The notes under the pieces are model-generated. The model was not told the DNA's origin, searched no databases, and was given only the letters and a program-made list of their open reading frames with translations. Shown piece by piece: positions 28,940 to 40,162 of a stretch of DNA of 64,000 nt (the stretch's first letter is position 1; each line of letters opens with the position of its first letter). Source of the stretch: Plasmodiophora brassicae (Eukaryota; Endomyxa; Phytomyxea; Plasmodiophorida; Plasmodiophoridae); assembly GCA_039704465.1 (NCBI GenBank), contig JASFAU010000010.1:62001-126000 (forward strand). Reading direction: 5' to 3'. A program made the translations under genes and the position numbers.

Positions 28940-29607
28940 TACGAACACGTTAACGCGAGCGTCGACCTGCCGCTGCCATGGGCAACAACCACGAGCGGGT
29001 CCTGGATCATCGAGGCCGCCGCGATCACCCGATCCTGATCTCCGTCCGAGTCAGTAGGCTGCTGTATGGCACGTTCAGCGCCTGCCAGCCCTGCCGCACG
29101 GCGTCCCGGTACTCATCGTCGCCGCATCATGAACGTGGATCACGTCCCTGCGACGACGAGTACCGGGACGGCGTGAGGCAGGACTGGCAGGGGACGAACG
29201 TGGCATACAGCGTACTGACTCGGACAGAAACCAGCGTCGGGGTGATCGCGGCGGCCTCAAGATCCAGGACCCGCTCGTGGTCGTAGCCCATGGCAGGAGC
29301 AGGTCGACGCACGAGGGACAGTTCCGGGGAGCGCGGCACGGGACGGTGCTGTATACGTTCTTCGGCGCCACCGCTCGTCCGCCGTTGCTGATCTTCAGGT
29401 GCTTGTTGTGGCGCAGACACTCCATACATGTTCCTGAAGACCGACGGCGGCCTGTATATCGAGAATCCATCGACCACGTCGTGCAACCCGGTCCGTCCTG
29501 TACGACGACGCACTGCGCGCAGTCGGCGGGCCCGATCGACTGTGGCTGGACCTGGCGCCCGGTGCTCCGGTCATCGTCGACTGGAACCACCTGTCATCTT
29601 GAGAACT
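28940..29607 (+). pseudogene. Decayed MMKV relative interrupted by a foldback
   Basis: The plus strand reads VDLPLPWATTTSGSWIIEAAA at about 28960-29020, then frameshifts. At 29149-29318 the same segment recurs in inverted orientation, forming a palindrome with 28957-29148. The second half (intron-like GTATACG...GCAG, then PYMFLKTDGGLYIEN and VIVDWNHLSS) resumes on the plus strand after it. No continuous frame remains. Confidence 0.6.
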
Positions 29608-29766
29608 AGTATGCCTACGTACACGTGCAACCCCCTTTTCTGGAATCAGCGTATGATTATCAGCGACACGGTATGCGATTGGCGAAACGCCACTGGGCAC
29701 TCAAGTCGTCCCATTGGTGCAAAGCTGCGAGGCGCGCGCAGTTGGAAGTTTGCCGCGCCATCATCA

Positions 29767-31787
29767 ATGGGCGATGGCGACGACGTGTCATTCCTGTTGC
29801 GGACACTGACCCGACTGAACGTTGTCCGCGCCGTCCCCGACAATGCGCCCTGCAGCGACCTGGAGAGGATGCCCGCCGACCCGGACGAACGGCAGAGATT
29901 CGTCGACGCCGTCATGGGTCGGTTTCGCGGACGGGACGTGCCGCCCGGGGCGCTGGACGCGAATTGGCCAGCGCTGCAGAGCAAGTTCCTGGAGCAGCTG
30001 GCCGATTCGCGACAGGCGATCGCGGAATTCTCGACGCACGCCGAGTTCCTGCGATGCTTCGTCCCGATGCTGTTCAACCGCAGCCTGGCCAGCGCAGCGG
30101 CGATGATCCTGCTCAATGCGATCGAGACGGCGGCAGGCCCGCCTCGCATGGTGGACGCGATCTTGGCCGAGGACGTCGCACCCGCCATCAACCGCGTCCT
30201 CGTTCGCCATGGGACCACCCTGGACACGCTGGCCTGCATTGCGGAATTGCTGGAGTGCATCGCTGAGCACCGGCAGTGCCGGGACGCGTCGGCGTTCCAT
30301 GCCGACCAGCGGATTCTGGCGAAGGCCTGTGCAGACGGGTTCGCCAGGTGCACTGCCTTGTACAATCAGCTGTCCGGACCGTGCGACGATGCATCCATCG
30401 AGGCGTTCATCGAGCACTCGCTGGACGTCAGGTACGGATCGTTCTGCGCCGACCTGACTGCCCGCCTGACTGTCCTGCGATCCCTGCCAGTGACTATGAC
30501 CTGCAAGAGCGCTACAAGGAAGGCGCGGCGATCGTGGCTGTAGCGGTGGAGTCGCTCGCGCGGGCGGCTTTGCTGCTGCACCTGTCCTGCAGCGAGTATG
30601 GCCTCGGTATCAAACGTGCTACTGCGCTTGTTGAATGCTGCTGCCCAGGATCGTCTCGGTGGCAGGCGATCATTCGCCCCTGCCGTCAATGGCTCTGGAG
30701 GCGCTCAGCAAACCGGGTGGCGTACGCGAATGGCGGCCCCCGTTCCTGTCGGCGTGTTTCCTGGCTGACTTGCTGGATGCCAGCTCGCACCTGGATCATC
30801 ATTTTCGGCACAATCGCATGGAGCACTCTACGTCCAGAGGGAGCGCCGACCGGGTCTATGCGGAGGACCAGGAGCGATTGTGGGATCGGCAAGAACAGCG
30901 GGTGTTGCACCTTGTATCCACCGATTCAGGATTGCAGCGCCTGACAGCCATTGTCGACTGGATCGTGTCTCGGGCACGCCAAGACGACGGCAGGCGTGTA
31001 GAGCGAAGTGAAGGCGCTGATGACGCGACGGACGCCTCGCCCGCCTGCGATATTGCATGCGTCGCCCCGGTGGCCAGTAGCCTCATGTCGTGTATTGCAA
31101 ACATCGGCCTCCTGAAGCCGCTACCGCTGCCGCTGCTGTCTAGTCTGTGCGCCCTCGTGAAGGTCGGCGCTGGCAGTCATCCGAGCGCGCGTGCCTCGGT
31201 GCTAACTGCGACTTCCTAGGGCATGCCTGCGCCGTTCTTCGCCACCAGGGATCGGGTAATCAGTATGCGTCGCGACCAGAGGCATTTCCCGGCTGCTGTC
31301 TCGGAGTCGGTCGCGTTGGTCCTGCTTCAGTGCAAGGCCATCCACGACCAGGACCTCCCCGGCGTCGGCAGCGCCGAGCTCGTGTCCCTCTGCAGGAACG
31401 CTTGTCGAAGTGCGCACAGGCGAGGTCGGGACCGCCTGTCTCGAGGTACGCGGTGGGGCAGGAGGTCGCGTTCCCGAGTACCTACTGATGCGCAAATCGC
31501 TGCCCAGGGGACGCCGCTGCCGCCATACCGGCGCTGTCCACCGCCATCAGGCTGTACGAGCTCGACGCCGACTGCAACGAGTACGCCGAGTGTCTGTCCG
31601 ACAGGTACGTTCGGCGTCGGATGTGGGGAGGCCTCCTCAGATACGAACAGCCAGGTCGGAATGCTTCGTGCAGCAGCGTCAGTACGCTGCCGCGTTCGTC
31701 GATGCGCGCCGGGCCGTCGACGTGTGCCCAGACGACCGTCTGCTGCAAGAGCGCCTCGGTCAGGTCGAATACAACCTACCTCGATGA
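29767..31787 (+). CDS. Helical-repeat protein with C-terminal TPR
   Basis: Exon 1 is 29767-30431, exon 2 30491-30606, exon 3 from 30666; both introns are 59 bp. The N-terminal 450 residues are ARM-like helices (EFLRCFVPMLFNRSLASAAA, ILLNAIETAAGPPRMV, DTLACIAELLECIAEHRQC). The C-terminus is a TPR pair: IPALSTAIRLYELDADCNEY, then FVQQRQYAAAFVDARRAVDV ending VEYNLPR at 31787. Exon ends between 31165 and 31400 are not resolved. It may be a co-chaperone-type scaffold, but there is no specific orthologue I can name. Confidence 0.6.
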
Positions 31788-31860
31788 GCGACATCGCCCG
31801 TCTGTCGGTTCGGTTGGGGGGCGGCCGCCTGGCGCAGCCTCTCGCCCACGTTGTATATCG

Positions 31861-33009
31861 ATGGCGCCTTGCCGCCTGCCCCTGCTGTGCCTTTGTCTGG
31901 CCGCCCTGCTCGCCCGCCCGGGGCGTCCGGCGGTCAGCGACGACGATGCCGTCTACGCGTTCTTCTACAGCTGGTACGGGAACCCGGACGTCGACGGCGA
32001 GTGGCGCCACTGGAACCACACGGTCCTACAGCACTGGGACCCGGGCGTCGCTCGGGCCTGGCCGCCGCCCACCGCCTTCGAACCGCCCGGGGACGCTGGC
32101 GCCACGTTCCACCCGTCTCGCGGGTGGTACAGCTCCCGCGACGACGCCGTGCTCGACGACCAAATGCGGGATCTGGTTCGCAGCAACGTCCGGGTGGTCG
32201 TCGCGTCCTGGTGGGGCCGACCTGACGTCCCCGACGCCATGGACGGCCAGGGCGTCCGCACCGACGACGCCGTCCGCCACCTGGTCGACGCCGGGCGACG
32301 CGCTGGGCTTCGCGTCGCGTTCCACAGCGAGCCGTACCCGTCGAGAACGGTCGACAGCGTTCGCCGCGACATCGACTACCTCCACGAGCAGTACAAAGAC
32401 GGCAGCGACGCCCGACGCATGACGATCTTCGTGTACGATTCGTATCAGATCGCGGAGGGCGACTGGGCGCGTCTGCTTCGGCCGGGCGGCGACCTGTCGA
32501 TCCGGGGCACCCGGGTCGACGCCGACGTCATCGGCCTGGCGGTCGACCGGCACCACCTGGGGGAGCTTCGCGACGCCGGCTTCGACGGCGTCTACACGTA
32601 CTTCGCGTCCGATGGGGCCACGTACGGGTCGACCTGGTCGAACTGGGCCGACATCCGCCGGTTCACCGAGGCGCACGGCCTGGCGTTCGTGGCGTGCGTC
32701 GCGCCCGGCTACGACGACACCAGGATCCGCCCCTGGAACGGGGCTGCCACACGACCCCGCGAGGACGGGCGGTACTACGAGCGGTCGTGGCACGCGGCCA
32801 TTGCCGCCCGCCCGGACGCCATTGCCGTCACCAGCTACAACGAGTTCGGCGAGGGCACGCAGATCGAGCCGTGCAGCCCGTTCACGACGACGTCGGGCGC
32901 CGCCCTGCTCGACTATTCCCCCGGCGACCCCGATCTCTACCTGCGGCTCACGGCAGCGTTCGCCTCCGAGTACGTGGCGCAGCGGCAGCAGGCCCGCGCC
33001 GAACTATGA
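31861..33009 (+). CDS. GH99 endo-alpha-1,2-mannosidase family glycosidase
   Basis: Trims glucosylated mannose from N-glycans in the Golgi (eukaryotic role) or cuts mannans. An intronless 382-aa frame from ATG 31861 with a signal or anchor segment (LPLLCLCLAALLARPG). Family landmarks: YAFFYSWYGNP, HWDP, FHPSRGWYSSRD, VVVASWWGRPD, FHSEPYPSRT, GFDGVYTYFASDG and the active-site SYNEFGEGTQIEP. Length and motif order fit MANEA-like GH99. It starts 73 bp after the TPR gene's stop on the same strand. The neighbour above is unrelated. Confidence 0.9.
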   Translation: MAPCRLPLLCLCLAALLARPGRPAVSDDDAVYAFFYSWYGNPDVDGEWRHWNHTVLQHWDPGVARAWPPPTAFEPPGDAGATFHPSRGWYSSRDDAVLDDQMRDLVRSNVRVVVASWWGRPDVPDAMDGQGVRTDDAVRHLVDAGRRAGLRVAFHSEPYPSRTVDSVRRDIDYLHEQYKDGSDARRMTIFVYDSYQIAEGDWARLLRPGGDLSIRGTRVDADVIGLAVDRHHLGELRDAGFDGVYTYFASDGATYGSTWSNWADIRRFTEAHGLAFVACVAPGYDDTRIRPWNGAATRPREDGRYYERSWHAAIAARPDAIAVTSYNEFGEGTQIEPCSPFTTTSGAALLDYSPGDPDLYLRLTAAFASEYVAQRQQARAEL

Positions 33010-33124
33010 ACCGTGGATGGTGGTGCCTCCGTCCATGACGACGGCTTAGGCTCGACAGGCGAGTCAACGTCGGAGCGGCGGCATACAGTGTATTGGCACA
33101 CCGAGCCGTGCTGCTCATGCGCCA

Positions 33125-33157
<33 letters not shown>
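33125..33157 (+). repeat. (GTC)11 microsatellite
   Basis: Eleven GTC triplets in the short gap between the GH99 and carrier genes. Confidence 0.9.
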
Positions 33158-33269
33158 TTACCTACCTACCAACCTACCTACTGTGCCATGCTGTTGATGC
33201 CTCTGCGACGACGCCCAGCTGTCCAGACGACGGGGGTGGGCGCGTCCGTCCTGTGACGGAGAAAACGCG

Positions 33270-34528
33270 ATGGCGGCGGCAGGCGACGGGCGCTCGCGGA
33301 TCGTGGACTCGCTGGTGGCGGGCGGCATGGCGGGCGCCGTCGCGAAGACGGTCATCGCGCCGCTCGACCGCGTCAAGATCCTGTACCAGGTGACGCCGTC
33401 GTCGCCGTTCACGTTGCCGGGCGCGTTCGCCTCCCTGTGCCGGATCGTCGGGACGGAAGGCGTGCTGGGGCTGTGGCGAGGCCACACGGCGACGCTGCTG
33501 CGCATCGTCCCGTACGCCGCCATCCAGTACACGAGCTTCGAGCAGTTCAAACGCGTCCGACGATGGTTTGCAGCGTGTGCCTCGGCCGCCGACTACTGAC
33601 GGCGCCGCCGGCCCCCCCTCCCAGGTATGGCTGTCGATTCAGGGCGGCGGCGATGCTAATGGCGACATCGCCGGGTTCGCCAAGCTCTGCAGCGGGTCGC
33701 TGGCCGGGTTCACATCCGTCGTCGTCACGTACCCTTTGGGTTGGTTGCGCGTGTCGGGTTCAACGAACACGCGTGAACCCCTGGGAGCAGACCTTCTTCG
33801 GGCACGGCTGGCTGTCGAACGGGATACGTCCCAGCCCAGGTTCGGGTCCTTGTACCGCATCACGCGGTCGATTCTGGCCAGCCGAGGCGTCGCCGGGTTG
33901 TACACCGGGTTAACGCCCACCTTGATGGTTGGATGATGACGGCGTGGCGCGCGTCTGGCTCTGCGGGTCTCTCACACCGCCGTCGTGTCCCCACAGGGCA
34001 TTGTCCCGTACGCGGGCATCAGTTTCTGGACGTTCGAGGTTCGTCCCGCCCGCCCGGTCGCGTGCATCATCGCCTGACGGATCGTCGACGCCGCAGACGC
34101 TAAAGTCGCTGTTGTTATCCCATTCGGACCGGGCCAAGCTGTCGCACACCGAGCGCATGGCGTGCGGCGGGTGCGCTGGGCTCCTAGCGCAATCGGCATC
34201 GTATCCCCTCGAGGTCATCCGACGAAGAATGCAGGCACGGCCGGGCGCGATCGTCCCACCGTTGTCGTCCCTGACTGCGCCCCGCCCCATGTAGGTCGAC
34301 GCGACGTTCGCACGGCCGGACGGATCGTCGAAGGCGGCGCCGTCTTCGACAGCCGGCATCGTGTCGCTCGCCAGGCGCATCTACGAGACGGAGGGGTTCA
34401 TCGGCGGCCTCTACAAGGGCCTCAGCCTGAACTGGATCAAGGGCCCGATTGCCGTCGGCATCAGCTTCACCTGCTACGATGCGGTCCAGGCGCACCTCCA
34501 GGAGCGATACACTACTACAGCGCGCTAA
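33270..34528 (+). CDS. Mitochondrial carrier, SLC25A42/A16-like (CoA/adenine nucleotide type)
   Basis: Six-helix inner-membrane transporter; the SLC25A42 group exchanges CoA and adenine nucleotides. Six exons: 33270-33554, 33625-33739, 33791-33927, 33997-34038, 34097-34234 and 34295-34528; 316 aa. Three carrier signatures are present: APLDRVKI in repeat 1, YPLDLLRARL in repeat 2 and [11 protein letters not shown] in repeat 3. Repeat 1 ([20 protein letters not shown]) is closest to the CoA carriers. The fifth intron (34235-34294, 60 bp) starts GC and ends AG. Without removing it, a TAG at 34292 ends the protein early. Substrate is inferred. Confidence 0.88.
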
Positions 34529-34878
34529 TCTGCCCGCCCCGCTTCGTCCGCCCGTTTCGCGTTTCGTGCCAGACGGAACGATGGTGGTGACGCACCCGTC
34601 ATCCGATGGTGAATCAACGTCTGCGCGCGCACCTGTCCCACAACCCGCAACGGGGGTGACAGCAAACCAGGCCGGGCGGCGTTCGTTCGCTGACGTTGAC
34701 ACCCGGGCCATGACTCATCGTTGATTGATGCCGAGCGTCTGACCCGTGCAATGTGACTCAGCGCGTGCGACAGGTGCGGCATGCGTTCGTCGGGTGGGTC
34801 GGCCGCCAGTCCCATTTCGCCGTCCTAACGTTAACTGCTTCGTCGTCTATCCAAACCCCAACCCCAATATCCCAATCA
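34529..34878. other. Intergenic
   Basis: The gap between the carrier and the GH19-like gene. No exon or RNA gene seen. Confidence 0.45.
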
Positions 34879-36673
34879 ATGGCATCGCCGTCCGTCCGCA
34901 AGGCCCTGTCGGTGATCGTGCTCGCCACGGCCGCGGCCGCCTGCACACAGACCGAGTTCGACGCCGTGTTCGCCTCGGTCGACGCCTCGGTCCGCCTGGC
35001 CCACTTCCAGGCCTTCTCCGACGCCATGTACACGCTGAACGTCACGTTCGAGACGACGTACCAGCTGGCGGCGTTCCTGGGCGCCGTCAACACGAACACG
35101 CATGGGCTGACGATCATGGAGGCGGTCTGCGCCCAGTCGGGCACCTGCGACCCCATCTACAACACGCGGTGCAACGCGAACGCGACCAGCGCGCTGAGTT
35201 ACCACCCGCGTTCGCCCATGCTGGTCGCGTACCGGTGCGGCTACGAGGAGATCAACGCGGTCATCCAGCGGCTGTCCGTCGTCGGCGGCATCGTCAGCAT
35301 CGTCGACCAGCCCGACCTGATCGCCAGCAACCTGCTGTACGCGTACCTGGCGGCGCTGGCCGTCTGGGTCGACGTCAACAGCCAGCAGGAGTCCTGCATG
35401 ACGATGACGGCGAACCTGACCGGCCTGCCCCAGTGCATCCTGCGGACGAACCCATGGGAGTGCACCGCCGACGGCCAGCACGACTTTGTCCTGCACATCA
35501 ACAACGTGCGGGCGGCGGCGGCGGCGCTCGGCGCCCCCGTCTCGGACAGCCTCCTGTCCATCATCACCAACTGTGACGCATCGTCCCGCGTGGAGGCGAC
35601 GACGCCAGCGCCGCCCGCGGCGGACGACTGTGTCTGCGACGTCAACGCCACCACGCCTGACCCGACGCCGGCCACAACGGTTGCCGCCGTCACGCCGGCG
35701 CCAACGCCAGCAACGACGGTGGCGGCCGCCACGCCGGCGCCAACGCCAGCGGCAACGGTTGCGGCGGCCACGCCCATGCCGACGACGCAGCAGTGCACGA
35801 ACGCGACCGAGGCGCCAACGACGTCGCCCGATTGCGCCTGCAACGACTGCAACGCCGACTACCCGGCCGCCCGCAACAGGACGGGCGTGCTAGCCGCCGG
35901 CATCGTCTCGCTCAGCGACTTCGCCGCCTTCTTCGGGAACGCGTCGGCGACGGTGAACGTGTCCGCCCACTTCAACGCGTTCGCGTCCGCATTCGAGATG
36001 GCCAACGTCACCATGAACCGCAACCAGGCGTCGTTCTTCCTCGGTTCGTTCGCGCTCGCCATTGCCCTGTGGCCACCGGGGGGCGCTCACGTATCATGGT
36101 GTGCACAGGGTACGTGTCGACGGTCACGATGAACCTGTCCGTGCTCGGCAACGTGTCGGCGTCGTCGTCGTCCGACTACAGCGCTCGTGGCGTGGTCGGC
36201 CTGAGCGGCGCCGCGATGTACGACAGCTTCTCCAAGTTTGCAGCGGCCGCTGGCGTCCCGTGCAGCGTGATCGCCCAGCCGACGCTGGTGGCCGAGAACC
36301 TGCTCCTGTCGTACCTGTCCGGTACGTACTGTGCACCTGTTCAGCGGGGGCACCTCGAGCTGACCGCGTGTCAACAGGTGCGTTCATGATGGTGCAGGCG
36401 TCGTGGAGCGGCCGATCGACGATGGCGCTGGCGGATGCCGGCGAGTTCGGCGGCGCCGTCGCCGCCATGAACAACAACCACTGCCCGATGCTGCAGCAAC
36501 AGCTGGCCATCATGCTAGAGGTGCACCGCGCGTCCGCCCTGTTCGGCACGCCGATCCCCTGCGTGACGATCGAGAACACGGTCTGCAACAACGCCGTCGT
36601 CTCCGGCGTGTCGCACATCGCCCCGACGGCCGTCATCGTCACGGCGCTCGCCGCCATCGCCGCCCTCGCCTAA
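34879..36673 (+). CDS. Secreted protein with duplicated GH19-like domain, probably inactive
   Basis: Starts at ATG 34879 with a signal peptide (ALSVIVLATAAAACT). Domain 1 (about residues 24-230) has TTYQLAAFLGAVNTNTHGL, SPMLVAYRCGYEEINAVI and VDQPDLIASNLLYAYLAALA. Order and spacing recall GH19 chitinases (AAFFAQTSHET, GRGPIQLSYNYNYG, NNPDLVATDPV). A Thr/Pro/Ala linker with repeated PAPTPATTVAA follows, then domain 2 (SFFLGYVSTVTMNL, AQPTLVAENLLLSYLSG). Two introns: about 36045-36109 and one starting GTACGTACTG near 36330. The C-terminus is hydrophobic (VIVTALAAIAALA), like a GPI signal. The catalytic His-Glu is missing in both domains. GH19 homology is inferred by eye. Confidence 0.55.
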
Positions 36674-36923
36674 GGCGCCCAGCGCGCGCGCGCGTCTGCT
36701 TCCAAACCCAATACCCAAACCAGCGGCGTCGTACCGTCGTTTAACCGGTTAACATCATCGTCATTATATGCGACCTAATACACGGCGCGTGACATACGGA
36801 TTGCCAGGCGCGCGGTTGCCTCGCTGGATAGGTGCGCGATGCAGTCGCGGAGTTCATTTCGCGTTCGGGTGTGGTGTGCCGCATCGGGTGTTCGAGCTGC
36901 GATCGGGGCGGTAGCTGACGACC

Positions 36924-38569
<1,646 letters not shown>

Positions 38570-38750
38570 AGCGCCGAAGGCCGGTTTGCACGAATACAAA
38601 CACCCTCTGCTGAATTGCAACGCCTCTGCTTGTATGTCTGTGCGGGCCATCGGACCCACCCAGTGGTCGATCTATGTGGAGTCTCGTTTGGTACAGAATA
38701 ATTCAAATTTCATTTCGAAACGATGTGATGCCAGGCAGGGGACGGCGGAA

Positions 38751-39364
38751 TCAGTACACGTCTGACGCATAGTAGCCCTTGTCGTACGACCGCCGGCCGC
38801 AGCAGCAGCACGCGAACGCGGATGTCAGCAGGACGGACAGGATGCAGACGGGGACGCCGATCAGGACCCACTCGACCCACTCGAATGACTGCGGGGCCAG
38901 AATCACACACGAGTCATCGGAACGACAGGCGACTGTACGCATACCTTGTACTTGTCGACAGAGATGCTGTTCTTCAGCTGTGCGATCTTTGACTGTTCCG
39001 CTGACCTCTTCGGGGCCGGCTTGACCGGCGGGTTCGCTGCCGATTTCCTTGTCGCCAACAGAGTCCCGAGCAACGCCGTCGTGCCAGCAGCAACCGCAAC
39101 CGACGCCTTTGGGTTCCTCTTCACAACATCGGGAGTGTACGGCGACAGGGCACGAGCGGCACGCTCGGCACCTGACTTCGCGGACTGTAGCGTTGAACGG
39201 GCCGCACGGTCGGCACTCGACTTCATCGACTGCAGCATCTCGAGAACGCGGTCTTTCGGCAGCGGCTGTGGCGGTACGTCGTCGACCTGCGGCGGCAGAT
39301 CGTCGGCGAGAGCGCCCATAATCGAGGCGACGACGCAGATGCAGATGACGGTTCCAGCAGTCAT
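38751..39364 (-). CDS. Small secreted/membrane protein, unknown
   Basis: Two exons, 39364-38945 and 38888-38751, with a 56-bp intron; 185 aa. Signal peptide MTAGTVICICVVASIMGALA, an amphipathic Ser/Ala/Arg helix (SMKSSADRAARSTLQSAKSG), a short hydrophobic stretch (VAVAAGTTALLGTLLA), then a clear membrane helix in exon 2 (WVLIGVPVCILSVLLTSAFA) followed by CCCCGRRSYDKG. The four Cys after the helix are candidate palmitoylation sites. No known domain. Confidence 0.6.
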
Positions 39365-39689
39365 GATGATGTGCAGGCGAAGAGATCAGACGATGCAGTG
39401 CAACCTCTCAGGTCCAGCTCCGGGAACCGTTCGCAAATGTCTCACGGGTCGCGGATGCCGCCAAGGTCCGCCCCGGGGACCGCGTTATTTTGGGAAAGGC
39501 CTGATTCTATTTTCGAAATCGGCCCCCCGTTTCTAAAACAATCAAGGTCATCGTCACCAAGTCGTGGCCCGGCCAACAACTGTGGATCCGACGCAGAACG
39601 CTGCCTGTCCATTGACGCTGCCATGACAATGACCCTTTCGACCGGTACTACTTTGTCGTACTGTCGTTGATGATGATGATGGATATCGC

Positions 39690-39955
39690 CGCCTGTGGAC
39701 GGAACCTCTGCTCGTCGGGATTCCCGGTGCCGCGTTCCCATAACGGCGCCTTTCTTGGGGCTGGTTGTCGTCGCAAACGCGGTGGTACCGATCGTACTTG
39801 CTCATCACGTCGCCGCTAACAACGACCACATGGGGGTTAACGTGGGAGCGAACCGTGGCTAATTGGGTGTCGACCTGCAGAGTGCAGACGATTCAGGACA
39901 CGCAAGCCGGCCTGAAGTTGGCCAGGCCTCGCAGGCCTTCCTTGCTGTAACTGCC
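39690..39955 (+). pseudogene. Decayed copy of the 44.4-kb secreted-protein gene
   Basis: Aligns along its length with 44340-44600 (shared TCGCA.ACGCGGTGG, CCACATGGGGGTTAACGTGG, CATCGCAGGCCTTGCTG-like stretches) and its 5' flank. The start codon is ATA instead of ATG, and stops interrupt the frame. The rest of 39365-40162 holds no gene, apart from a short piece near 40040-40110 that recurs at about 53425-53500. Confidence 0.6.
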
Positions 39956-40162
39956 CAGTCTCGCTCAACACGGATCGGTGGACTATGTTAGGGGACGGAC
40001 CGACGCGGCACGAAGCCAGACGACATTTGCGTCCAGAACACTGAATAAACCGACTGATCAGCTGGTCGACGTCCGCGGACAATTGTCATCCTGCCAAACC
40101 ACTACCGGTAACGTTAGACTGCTTGATTACGACAACGCTCGTGACCGCTTGGCAATATGGTA

